A stretch of 13,848 nucleotides of DNA from a bacterium UBP1_UBA4771 (GTDB lineage: Bacteria > Krumholzibacteriota > Krumholzibacteriia > Krumholzibacteriales > Krumholzibacteriaceae). A model generated the notes under the pieces. That model was given only the letters and a program-made list of their open reading frames with translations. It ran no database searches and was not told the DNA's origin. Below are positions 6,916-13,848 of this stretch, piece after piece (the first letter of the stretch is position 1; every line of letters starts with the position of its first letter). Position numbers and translations under genes: made by a program. The stretch is taken from the NCBI GenBank assembly GCA_002403295.1, contig DHHN01000163.1:1-13848 (forward strand), in the 5' to 3' direction.

Positions 6916-8388
6916 ATGGAACAGGCGAAGCGATTGCTGAAGGACTCGGCGGCGCTCAGGTTCAGCGTCCTTTTCATGATCAGCGTCCTCATGTTCGGGA
7001 CGTACTGGTTTCAGGACGTGCTGAGCCCGCTCAAGGGGCTCTTCGAGAGCCAGCTCGGCCTCACGAGCAGCCAGTACGGGCTCCTCGTGAGCTCGACGAC
7101 GTGGGCGAACCTCGCCCTCATGATCATCCTCGGCGGCATGGCCCTCGACCGCTGGGGCATCCGGAAAACCGGCATGGCGCTCGCCCTCATCGCGACGATC
7201 GGCGCCTTCGTCGTCGCCCTCGGCAGCAAGGGCTACTTCGGCGGATCGAAGAAGGCCATGATGACGTCGATGATCATCGGCCGAATCCTCTTCGGGGTGG
7301 GGCTCGAGACGACCTGCGTGCTCGTGAGCAGGACGATCGTCAAATGGTTCAAGGGGCACGAGCTCGCCTTCGCCATGGGGCTCAACCTGCTCGTGGCGAG
7401 GCTCGGAAGCTACCTCGCGATCTCATTCGGCCTCGATTGGTCGGGCGGGAACATCAGCGTCGCGATGATCACCGCGGCGTCGCTCGTGCTCTTCGGCACG
7501 ATCCTCTTTCTCGCCTACCTCATCTTCGACGTCCGACTCGACCGGCAGATGGCCGCCGGCGCCGAGGCGGCCCCCGAGGAGAAGTTCAAGTTCAGCGACC
7601 TCGGGAAGCTCCTCACCGACCATTCCTTCATCTACATCTCGCTTCTCTGCGTCGCCTTTTACTCGGCCGTCTTTCCGTTCCTCCAATACGCGCCGGATCT
7701 CCTCGTGAACAAATTCGGCTTCACCTTCGCGATGCCGGACATGAGCGGCATGACCTTCTGGGAAAAGGTCACGGTGTTCTTCCGGAACGGACCGAAGGTC
7801 AGCGGTCTCATCCCGCTCGGCACGATGTTCTTCACGCCGGTTTTCGGGCGGCTCGTCGACAAGAAGGGCAAGGCCGCCTCGATCATGATCCTCGGCTCGA
7901 TACTCCTCATCTACGCGCACATCACCCTTTCGCTTCTCAATAGCGTCATTCTCGGCTATACCGGGCTCTTCGCGCTCGGCGTCGCGTTTTCCCTCGTGCC
8001 GGCGGCGATGTGGCCGTCGGTCGCGAAGATCGTGGCGGAAAACAAGCTCGGCACCGCCTACGCGACGATGTTCACGATCCAGAACTACGGTCTCTCGGCC
8101 TTCTACTGGGGGATCGGCAAGGTGCTCGATCTCGCCAATCCCAAGGTGATCGCCGAGATGCAGGGGGCCCGCTCGCGGCTCATGGCCGAGGGGCTCGCTC
8201 CGGAAGCCGTCTCGACGAGGATCGACGAGATGCGCGCCGCGGGCGAGATCGCATCGTACGACTATACGATTCCGATCCTCATGCTCGTGGTGCTCGGCGT
8301 CATATCGATCTTTCTCGCGCTGCTTCTCCGCAACGCCGACAAGCGCCAGAAGTACGGGCTCGAGCTGCCGTCCGGCCAATCGCAATGA
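6916..8388 (+). CDS. MFS transporter resembling MFSD1 (predicted dipeptide transporter)
   Basis: Inner-membrane major facilitator of 490 residues with about 12 helices. MFS motif A appears as GGMALDRWGIRKTG (73-86). By recalled sequence it lines up with animal lysosomal MFSD1, reported as a dipeptide transporter: MFGTYW (26-31), GRILFGVGLE (122-131), KWFKGHEL (143-150), ARLGS (161-165), YSAVFPF (249-255), PVFGRLVDKKGK (308-319) and LGTAYATMFTIQNYGL (378-393). Glu131 and Arg162 keep the 31-residue spacing of the MFSD1 pair I remember as E150/R181, thought to bind peptide ends. Compared with MFSD1 there are two extra segments, about 272-295 and 406-450. The ATG at 6916 follows GGGGGAGG by 4 nt. 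First gene of the plus unit; the secreted peptidase begins 31 nt downstream. A sugar-acid or other MFS substrate remains possible; the peptidase context argues for dipeptides. Confidence 0.85.
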   Translation: MEQAKRLLKDSAALRFSVLFMISVLMFGTYWFQDVLSPLKGLFESQLGLTSSQYGLLVSSTTWANLALMIILGGMALDRWGIRKTGMALALIATIGAFVVALGSKGYFGGSKKAMMTSMIIGRILFGVGLETTCVLVSRTIVKWFKGHELAFAMGLNLLVARLGSYLAISFGLDWSGGNISVAMITAASLVLFGTILFLAYLIFDVRLDRQMAAGAEAAPEEKFKFSDLGKLLTDHSFIYISLLCVAFYSAVFPFLQYAPDLLVNKFGFTFAMPDMSGMTFWEKVTVFFRNGPKVSGLIPLGTMFFTPVFGRLVDKKGKAASIMILGSILLIYAHITLSLLNSVILGYTGLFALGVAFSLVPAAMWPSVAKIVAENKLGTAYATMFTIQNYGLSAFYWGIGKVLDLANPKVIAEMQGARSRLMAEGLAPEAVSTRIDEMRAAGEIASYDYTIPILMLVVLGVISIFLALLLRNADKRQKYGLELPSGQSQ

Positions 8389-8419
8389 CGCCGCAACCAC
8401 GCATGCAGGAGGAATGAGC

Positions 8420-10510
8420 ATGTCGAACACAAAGCGCCGCATCGCGGTCATCCTCTCCCTCGCCGCGATCGCCGTTCTCCTCGTCCATGCGGCCGCCGGC
8501 GCGGGCGGCGCGCCGGTCTCGCCCGAGGACGTTCTCTATTTCAAACGTCCCGCGTCCGCGGCCATGAGCCCCTCGGGCGAATGGATCGCCTACACCGTCT
8601 CCGTTCCGAGGACGCCGGCCGACGAGGCCGGGCGCGCGTACGGGGAGCTCTACGTCGTGTCGGCGAAGACGGGCGAGGCGCGTCCCTTCGTCGCCGGCAA
8701 GGTGAACGCGGGCTCCCCGCAGTGGAGCCCCGACGGTTCTCGTATCGCCTTTCTCATGGCGCGCGGCGAGAAGGCGAAGACGCAGGTCTGGATGATACCG
8801 TTTCGCGGCGGCGAGGCGCGGCAGGTGACCTCGTCCGAGACGAGCGTCTCGACCTTCCGCTGGCACCCCGCGGGAAACCGCATCGCCTACGTCGCGGCCG
8901 CCCCGGAAACGAAACGCGAGAAGGAGCTCGACAAGAAGGGCTACGGCTTCACCTTCTTCGAGGAGAACCTCAAGGATCGAAACCTCTACGTGCTCGACGT
9001 CGGAGAGGAAGGCGGCGCGGGCGAGGCGCGGATCCTCACCGAGGGGTGTTCGGTGTGGAGCTTCGAATGGAGCCCCGACGGAGCGACGATCGCCGCCGGC
9101 GTTTCGCCGAAGAACCTCGTCGATCATCAGTACATGTTCCAGAAGATCTGGCTCATCGATGTCGCGACGAAGGAGCGCAGGCAGCTCTCGAACAATCCCG
9201 GCAAGCTCGGCAACTTCGCGTGGAGCCCGGACGGCTCGATGATCGCCTGCAACGCGGCGAAGGAGCTTCGCGACCACGCCGAGAGCCAGGTCTTCGTCGT
9301 CGACGCGAAGACCGGCGAGACGAGGAACCTCACGGAGCCGGCCTTCCGCGGCCACGTCGAATGGGTCGGCTGGAAGGACCGGAGCACCGTCATCTATCGT
9401 GCGGGCGAGGGGGTCTATCCGACGCTGAGTCTCGTCGCCGCAAGGGGCGGAAAGCGCTCGGTCATCCTCGACGCGAGGACCGCGGGCGTGATATTCGACG
9501 CGCCGAGCTTCACGAAGGACTTCAAGGGCTTTGCCTTCACCGGATCCACGCCGCGGAGCCCGGGCGACGTTTATTTCTGGGACGGGAAGGCGAAGTCGCC
9601 GAAGCGGCTCACCTCGCTCAACCCCGAGCTCGCCGAACGCGATTTCGGCGCGCAGGAGGTCGTCCGCTGGAAGGCGCGCGACGGGCTCGAGATCGAGGGC
9701 ATTCTCATCTATCCCGTCGGCTACAAGGCCGGCGCGCGCCATCCTCTCATCGTGATCGTCCACGGCGGCCCCGAGTCGCACTATTCGAACGGATGGGTGA
9801 GCTCGTACGGCACGCCGGCGCAGGTCTTCGCGGGCTCGGGGTACGCCGTGCTCCTGCCGAACTACCGCGCGAGCACCGGTTACGGGCTCGAATTCGCCCT
9901 CGGGGGATATATGGACGCGGCGGGCAAGGAGTTCGACGACATCGCCGACGGCATCGACCACCTCGCCTCGGCCGGTCTCGCCGATCCGGCGCGGGTCGGG
10001 CTCACGGGCGGCTCGTACGGCGGGTACGCGGCCGCGTGGTTCGCCTCGTTCTACACGAAGAAGGTGCGGGCCGTCTGCATGTTCGTCGGCATCAGCGACC
10101 TCACGAGCAAGCGCCTCACGACGGACATTCCGTACGAGGAGCTCTACGTGCACTCGGGAAAGCCGATCGAAGAGATGTGGCAGCAAAGCCTCGAACGCAG
10201 CCCCATCTATTGGGCGCACCAAAGCGAAACGGCCGTGCTCATCGTGGGAGGCGCCGCCGACCCGCGCGTGCATCCGGGGCAGAGCCTCGAGTTCTATCGC
10301 TTGCTCACGATGAACGAGCATCCGGCCGTGCGGTTCGTCCAGTATCCGGGCGAGGGTCACGGCAACGCGAGGCAGCCGGGCCGCGCCGACGTTCTCCACC
10401 GGCAGCTCGATTGGTTCGATTGGTACGTGCGCGACGCGAAGCCGCTTGACGGCGCGATGCCGCCGCTCGACATCAGCGACCGTTACGGGATCGATCTCGA
10501 CAAGGAATAG
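8420..10510 (+). CDS. Exported S9-family peptidase (S9C, acylaminoacyl-peptidase/DPP-like)
   Basis: Predicted periplasmic serine peptidase of 696 residues. The N-terminus has KRR, a hydrophobic core and an Ala/Gly-rich cleavage region near residue 25-30. A beta-propeller built of WSPDG-type repeats (QWSPDGSRIAF, EWSPDGATIAA, AWSPDGSMIAC) fills about 40-420. The C-terminal alpha/beta hydrolase carries HGGPESHYSNGW and the triad Ser532 (GGSYGGY), Asp614 (GGAADPRVH) and His647 (GEGHG). These enzymes remove N-terminal dipeptides or blocked residues from short peptides; the exact specificity cannot be read off. ATG 8420 is chosen because AGGAGG (8407-8412) is 7 nt upstream; the ATG at 8414 would touch it. 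It follows the MFS gene by 31 nt, so dipeptides it releases could feed that transporter. The reductase gene starts 31 nt later. Confidence 0.93.
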   Translation: MSNTKRRIAVILSLAAIAVLLVHAAAGAGGAPVSPEDVLYFKRPASAAMSPSGEWIAYTVSVPRTPADEAGRAYGELYVVSAKTGEARPFVAGKVNAGSPQWSPDGSRIAFLMARGEKAKTQVWMIPFRGGEARQVTSSETSVSTFRWHPAGNRIAYVAAAPETKREKELDKKGYGFTFFEENLKDRNLYVLDVGEEGGAGEARILTEGCSVWSFEWSPDGATIAAGVSPKNLVDHQYMFQKIWLIDVATKERRQLSNNPGKLGNFAWSPDGSMIACNAAKELRDHAESQVFVVDAKTGETRNLTEPAFRGHVEWVGWKDRSTVIYRAGEGVYPTLSLVAARGGKRSVILDARTAGVIFDAPSFTKDFKGFAFTGSTPRSPGDVYFWDGKAKSPKRLTSLNPELAERDFGAQEVVRWKARDGLEIEGILIYPVGYKAGARHPLIVIVHGGPESHYSNGWVSSYGTPAQVFAGSGYAVLLPNYRASTGYGLEFALGGYMDAAGKEFDDIADGIDHLASAGLADPARVGLTGGSYGGYAAAWFASFYTKKVRAVCMFVGISDLTSKRLTTDIPYEELYVHSGKPIEEMWQQSLERSPIYWAHQSETAVLIVGGAADPRVHPGQSLEFYRLLTMNEHPAVRFVQYPGEGHGNARQPGRADVLHRQLDWFDWYVRDAKPLDGAMPPLDISDRYGIDLDKE

Positions 10511-10541
10511 ACGCGGCACGGGCGCGAAAGGAAGGTACAGC

Positions 10542-11780
10542 ATGAGCGACAAGACAAGCGGGCTCTCGCGGCGATCGTTCATCGGCCGAAGCCTCGCCTC
10601 GATCGCCGGGCTCGGCCTCGGCCTCGCCGCCTCGAAAGGGCTCCGCGCGCAAACGGCGGGGGCTCCCGCGGCCGGGCCCGCGCCGGGGGCCGCCGCGAAG
10701 CCCGCGATCAAGGAGTACCGCCCGCTCGGGCGGACCGGCTGGAAGGTCTCGGACGTGTCGTTCGGAAACGCCGGCATGCAGGATCCCTCGCTCCTCGAAT
10801 ACGCGATGGAACGCGGCATCAACTACGTGGACACGGCCCGCCAGTACTACGACATGGAGGTCGTCGTGGGCAAGATCTTCCCCGCGAAGCGCGACAAGCT
10901 CTTCATCACGACGAAACTCATGCCCGAGCTCTTCACCGCATCGACCACCGCGGACGAGATCACGGCAGCCATCGACGAGAGCCTCGGACGGCTCAACACC
11001 GACTATATCGACTGCGTTCTCATACACTCGGTCGGCGAGGATCCAAAGCTCTCCGATCCCAAAAAGATCGAAAATCCGAATGTCGTCGAGGCCTTCGAGA
11101 AGGCGAAGCGGGCGGGAAAGATCCGCGGCTGGGGCGCGAGCTCCCACGGCCCGCGCATGGTCGAGGACTTCGATTGGCTCATCGACAACACGCCGATCGA
11201 CATGATCATGCCGGGCATGAACTTCATGACGAAGGGGCTGGAACCGCTTCTCGCCAGGGCGAGAAAGAAGGGTGTGGCGGTTGTCGCGATGAAGAGCCTC
11301 TCGGCGGCGCGGAAGATCGACTATTCTCCCTTCGCCAGGGACGACGGCACGGTGCGCCAGGCGGTCATAAAATGGATGCTCGCGCACGGGGATCTCGACA
11401 CCGTCTGTCTCACCATGCGGACGATCGAGCAGATCGACGAGTACGTCGCGGCCTCGGGCGCGCCGGAGCTCACCCCCGAGGAGCGGAAGGCGCTCGGGGG
11501 TTACGGGATGCTCCTCGACCGCGACTACTGCCGGCCGGGTTGCTCGAGCTGCCTCGCCGCGTGCCCGCACGCGGTGCCGATCGCCGAGATCCTCCGCTAC
11601 CGCCTCTACTTCCACAGCTACGGAGAGGAGAAACGCGCGATATCGCTCTACCGCCGGCTCCCGGCGGGCCGCAGCGCCGCGCGTTGCGTCTCGTGCGACG
11701 CGCCCTGCGACGGAAATTGTCCGCACGGCCTCGCGATACGATCGAAACTCGTCGAGGCGCACCGCGAGCTCACCGTTTGA
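10542..11780 (+). CDS. Tat-exported aldo/keto reductase with C-terminal double 4Fe-4S-type motif
   Basis: Predicted periplasmic oxidoreductase of 412 residues. The twin-arginine signal SRRSFIG (9-15) precedes a weakly hydrophobic stretch ending near residue 37, then a Pro/Ala linker. The (beta/alpha)8 aldo/keto reductase domain begins about residue 57 (KEYRPLGRTG). The full catalytic tetrad is present: Asp97, Tyr102, Lys125 and His162. The C-terminus has eight cysteines in two ferredoxin-like sets: C330-x3-C334-x2-C337-x3-C341-P and C382-x2-C385-x3-C389-x3-C393-P. Folding with cofactor before export explains Tat use. Electron transfer from the clusters to the active site is an inference. The substrate is unknown. 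The ATG at 10542 has AGGAAGG 6 nt upstream; the longer frame from 10446 overlaps the peptidase gene and lacks the signal at its start. It lies 31 nt after the peptidase and 18 nt before the next gene. Confidence 0.92.
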   Translation: MSDKTSGLSRRSFIGRSLASIAGLGLGLAASKGLRAQTAGAPAAGPAPGAAAKPAIKEYRPLGRTGWKVSDVSFGNAGMQDPSLLEYAMERGINYVDTARQYYDMEVVVGKIFPAKRDKLFITTKLMPELFTASTTADEITAAIDESLGRLNTDYIDCVLIHSVGEDPKLSDPKKIENPNVVEAFEKAKRAGKIRGWGASSHGPRMVEDFDWLIDNTPIDMIMPGMNFMTKGLEPLLARARKKGVAVVAMKSLSAARKIDYSPFARDDGTVRQAVIKWMLAHGDLDTVCLTMRTIEQIDEYVAASGAPELTPEERKALGGYGMLLDRDYCRPGCSSCLAACPHAVPIAEILRYRLYFHSYGEEKRAISLYRRLPAGRSAARCVSCDAPCDGNCPHGLAIRSKLVEAHRELTV

Positions 11781-11798
11781 CGGATGGAGGACGAATCG

Positions 11799-12563
11799 AT
11801 GGCTACGACACGCTCCCGAAAATCCGCTCTCGCCGCTCTCGCCGCCGCCGCGCTGTTCCTCGCGGCGCTCCCGGCCGCCGCGGCCGAAGCGGAGGCGAAC
11901 GGCGCGAAGACGCTCCTCGCAAAGGCATCGAGCGCCATCGGCGAGGACAACGCATGGACGTCGCGCGTCGAAACGGGGATCCACATCGCCTGGGATACGC
12001 CGGGCTGGGGAACCCTGAAGGCGGATTACACGCGCGCCGTCAAGAAACCCGACAAGCTCAAGATCGATCAGGACAACAGCGCCTACGACCACCCGTTCTA
12101 CCGGATGTACTACTACAACGGCGGAGACGCGTGGTACGTGGTCAATCTCAACATCGGGCGCAGCCCGAACGTCACCGCGAACATGAAGAACCTCATCGAG
12201 CGCGTGGACGGCATCGCGTACTACCTCGCCGCCTGCGACACGTTCTTCGCCGTTCCCGAGGTGCCCGGCGACTCGCTCCTCTCGGGCGCGGGACTTCTCC
12301 GCGCCGGATGCGTTCTCCGCGGGGACACCGTTCTCTGGGACATCGACGCGAAGACGCATCTGCCGGCGCGGCGCATCGAGCCCGCGACGGACCGGGTCTT
12401 CATCCTCGAGGATTACCGCGACTCGCACGGATTCCTCGTGCCTTTTCACGTCACGGTGTACGCGGGCGGACGGAAGGCCGAGGAGTTCCTGTGGAGCGCG
12501 ATCGCGTTCGACGAAGCGATCGACGACGCCCTCTTCGAGGAGAACCGCCCGCCGGCGCAATAA
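11799..12563 (+). CDS. Exported protein with LolA/LolB-like fold signature, function unknown
   Basis: Predicted periplasmic protein of 254 residues. The N-terminus (SRKS then an Ala/Leu-rich run) is a Sec signal with an AAAAEA cleavage region near residue 27. The mature part alternates short beta strands: WTSRVETGIHIAW, LKADYTRAVKKPDKLKID, YNGGDAWYVVN, DTVLWDIDAKTHLPARRIE and FHVTVYAGGRKAEEF. The pattern of a precursor-style helix, then strands with PDKLKID and later DxKTxLPxRR, resembles proteins annotated as outer-membrane lipoprotein-sorting (LolA-like), which bind lipid or hydrophobic ligands. This is recognition by pattern only. ATG 11799 is chosen because GGAGG (11786-11790) lies 8 nt upstream; the ATG at 11784 overlaps that site. 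It is the last gene of the plus unit and may be linked with the exported reductase. Confidence 0.8.
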   Translation: MATTRSRKSALAALAAAALFLAALPAAAAEAEANGAKTLLAKASSAIGEDNAWTSRVETGIHIAWDTPGWGTLKADYTRAVKKPDKLKIDQDNSAYDHPFYRMYYYNGGDAWYVVNLNIGRSPNVTANMKNLIERVDGIAYYLAACDTFFAVPEVPGDSLLSGAGLLRAGCVLRGDTVLWDIDAKTHLPARRIEPATDRVFILEDYRDSHGFLVPFHVTVYAGGRKAEEFLWSAIAFDEAIDDALFEENRPPAQ

Positions 12564-12635
12564 GCGTCTCCCCCGCCGGCCGGCGCCTCCCGATATCGCC
12601 CGCCGCGGCGCCGAGTCGCCGCCGGAACAACCCCT

Positions 12636-12664
12636 CGAACGGCCGCCCCCGGGGCGGCCGTTCG
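12636..12664. terminator. Long GC-rich inverted repeat after the plus-strand unit, probable terminator
   Basis: Perfect 14-nt arms, CGAACGGCCGCCCC (12636-12649) and GGGGCGGCCGTTCG (12651-12664), around a single central base, 73 nt after the last stop codon of the unit. The RNA stem would be very stable. No T-run follows, so it is not a classic intrinsic terminator; it may mark a 3' end or block read-through into the next promoter. Confidence 0.55.
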
Positions 12665-12724
12665 CCGTTCGGGCGGCCGCTCCTCGCAGCGGGTCCGGCC
12701 ATTTGTCACGCTTTTTGCAGACTG

Positions 12725-12753
12725 GTGAAATTCGAAATCGATTTTGCTATACT
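12725..12753 (+). promoter_or_regulatory. Predicted promoter for the small basic/acidic protein
   Basis: GTGAAA (12725-12730), a 17-nt spacer, and TATACT (12748-12753), with TGC directly before the -10, which makes it an extended -10. The flanks are clearly AT-richer than the surrounding DNA. A start near 12760 would leave a leader of about 60 nt. It lies downstream of the hairpin that ends the previous unit, so the small gene has its own transcription. Confidence 0.65.
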
Positions 12754-12818
12754 TATGGCAGCCGGTTTCAATGTGTCGCCTTCGCGGAAGGCCTTATCGG
12801 GAAAGGAGCGGTTTCACT

Positions 12819-13019
12819 TTGAAGCGCAGGCCCATGCCGAAGAAGAAGCGGAATCATCGTCCGGAACCGGATCCTCGGCGCAAGCTTCTGGACGGCACCG
12901 ACAAGAAGGTGAAGAAGTACGGGGCTTACAACATGATCCTCGAGGACGTGGTCGAAGAGCTCGGCGAACCGGACGAGCTCGATGAGTTCGAGGACATGCA
13001 GGAAGAAAAGGAGGCCTGA
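12819..13019 (+). CDS. Small charge-segregated protein (basic N-half, acidic C-half), function unknown
   Basis: A protein of 66 residues (61 if it begins at the ATG at 12834) that I do not recognise. The first 39 residues hold 15 Lys/Arg, starting KRRPMPKKKR; the last 27 hold 14 Asp/Glu, ending in an EEKEA tail. The middle KKYGAYNMILEDVVEEL looks helical. No membrane segment, signal or cysteine is present. The TTG start at 12819 is preferred because AGGAG (12804-12808) lies 10 nt upstream, while the ATG has no good site at usable distance. A strong-looking promoter upstream supports a real gene. The layout recalls small nucleic-acid-binding or ribosome-associated proteins, but this is analogy only. 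Its stop is 1 nt from the stop of the convergent protease gene. Confidence 0.7.
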   Translation: MKRRPMPKKKRNHRPEPDPRRKLLDGTDKKVKKYGAYNMILEDVVEELGEPDELDEFEDMQEEKEA

Positions 13020-13020
13020 G

Positions 13021-13848
13021 CTACTCCTCGAGATACGCCATCATCTTGATCGTTTCCATCAGGTCGCGCCGCGATACGATCCCGACCACCGCGCCGCCCC
13101 CGTCCACGACGGGCAGACGGCCGAAGCCTTTTTTCATCATGAGGCCGATGAGCGTTTCGGCGGGATACTCCGGGCGAAGCGCGTGCTTCACGATCTCGCG
13201 ATCCGCGACGTCCTCCACGCGGGCCTCGTTCCACTCCGACATGTCGACCCGTTTCACGTCCTTGAGCGAGACCATCCCGACGAGCCGCCCCTCCCCGATC
13301 ACCGGAAACGACGCGTAGTGGTGCCGGAGGACGTACTCGTCGACGAGGCGGCGCAGACTCTCCGAAGCGTCGACCGTGACGACCGGCGAGCGCATGACGT
13401 CCGAGACGCGCAGGTGCCCGAGCGTCCGCTTGAAGGTCACGAGGAGGTACCCCGATTGCGCGGCCTGGCGCAGGAAAAAGCCGATGAAGACGAGCCAGAG
13501 CCCGCCGATGACGAAGCCGCCGAAGAGATTGACGACCCCCCATATCATGAGGACGATCGCGAACGCGTTGCCGATGCGGCTCGCGATGCGGGTGGCCTTC
13601 TGGATGTTGCCCGTCCGGCGCCAGATCGCGGCGCGGAGTATCCGCCCGCCGTCGAGCGGGAACCCCGGCACCATGTTGAACACGAGCACGAGCATGTTGA
13701 CGTAGGCGAGGTTGTGCGTGAGAACGAACACGAGCCTCTGCGAGGCGAAGATCTTCGACAACGCGAAGAAGAGCGCGGCGAGAACCACCGACATCGCCGG
13801 GCCAGCCGCCGCCATCTTGAGCTCGACCGTCGGGTTGTCGACGTCGCG
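13021..13848 (-). CDS. Site-2 protease family (M50) membrane metalloprotease with two CBS domains, partial
   Basis: Intramembrane zinc protease, cut by the right window edge: the frame stays open past the first in-window ATG (13815) to 13848, so the true start and the HExxH motif lie outside. Visible parts are an AAGPAMSV helix, the zinc-ligand motif NMVPGFPLDGG (NxxPxxPLDGG), more membrane helices ending near FFLRQAAQSG, then a soluble CBS pair: DVMRSPVVTV...GMVSLKDV and VEDVADREIVKH...GIVSRRDL. The family cleaves membrane-bound substrates such as anti-sigma factors or sporulation and stress proteins, and CBS pairs usually sense adenylates. This layout matches the Rip/SpoIVFB-like group with C-terminal CBS domains. 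The substrate is unknown. The gene converges on the small plus-strand gene with a 1-nt gap and no terminator between them. Confidence 0.93.
   Translation of the reverse strand, partial: RDVDNPTVELKMAAAGPAMSVVLAALFFALSKIFASQRLVFVLTHNLAYVNMLVLVFNMVPGFPLDGGRILRAAIWRRTGNIQKATRIASRIGNAFAIVLMIWGVVNLFGGFVIGGLWLVFIGFFLRQAAQSGYLLVTFKRTLGHLRVSDVMRSPVVTVDASESLRRLVDEYVLRHHYASFPVIGEGRLVGMVSLKDVKRVDMSEWNEARVEDVADREIVKHALRPEYPAETLIGLMMKKGFGRLPVVDGGGAVVGIVSRRDLMETIKMMAYLEE

Noticed and set aside
4686..7943. A 1085-codon plus-strand frame crossing the OPT gene and the divergent promoters
   Set aside because: It is antisense to the OPT transporter and out of frame with the MFS gene, has an extreme Arg/Asp/Glu composition and would span both predicted promoters. 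No domain is visible.
8300..12560. Minus-strand frames of 840 and 695 codons opposite the peptidase, reductase and LolA-like genes
   Set aside because: Antisense shadows; the plus-strand products have intact motifs, signals and ribosome sites, and the minus-strand products do not.

Overview
The window is GC-rich, densely packed bacterial chromosome. It has tight operons, good Shine-Dalgarno sites, a lipoprotein signal, a Tat signal and Sec signals, so the host is probably a Gram-negative, diderm bacterium. The gene mix (lipoprotein oligopeptidase B, OPT transporter, Tat-exported Fe-S aldo/keto reductase, LolA-like periplasmic protein) would suit an uncultured lineage near the FCB group or Krumholzibacteria/Eisenbacteria-type bacteria. 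That placement is a guess, not something the sequence proves. No rRNA, tRNA, CRISPR array or insertion sequence was seen.

Layout. Positions 1-108 hold only the tail of whatever lies to the left. On the minus strand, 6698 down to 109 is a four-gene unit read in this order: OPT-family oligopeptide transporter, SAM-dependent methyltransferase, the ABC-F translation factor EttA, and oligopeptidase B with a lipoprotein signal peptide. Positions 6699-6915 are a compact divergent control region with two back-to-back promoters, a dyad inside one of them and two leader hairpins. On the plus strand, 6916-12563 is a second four-gene unit: an MFSD1-like MFS transporter, a secreted S9 (DPP/acylaminoacyl-peptidase-like) peptidase, a Tat-exported aldo/keto reductase with two four-cysteine Fe-S motifs, and a LolA-fold-like exported protein. 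It ends at a long GC-rich hairpin. A separate promoter near 12725-12753 drives a tiny protein with a basic front half and acidic back half. This gene converges, one base apart, on a minus-strand site-2 protease/CBS protein that runs off the right edge.

How the genes fit together. Two peptidases predicted to act outside the cytoplasm (one basic-residue-specific and lipid-anchored, one S9C-like) are paired with two different predicted peptide importers (OPT, and an MFS protein resembling the lysosomal dipeptide transporter MFSD1) around one shared control region. The simplest reading is a peptide scavenging locus: peptides are cut in the envelope, then taken up as oligopeptides by OPT and as dipeptides by the MFS protein. 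Having EttA in one arm may tie translation to peptide or amino-acid supply, but that link is speculative. The roles of the methyltransferase, the aldo/keto reductase and the LolA-like protein here are unknown.
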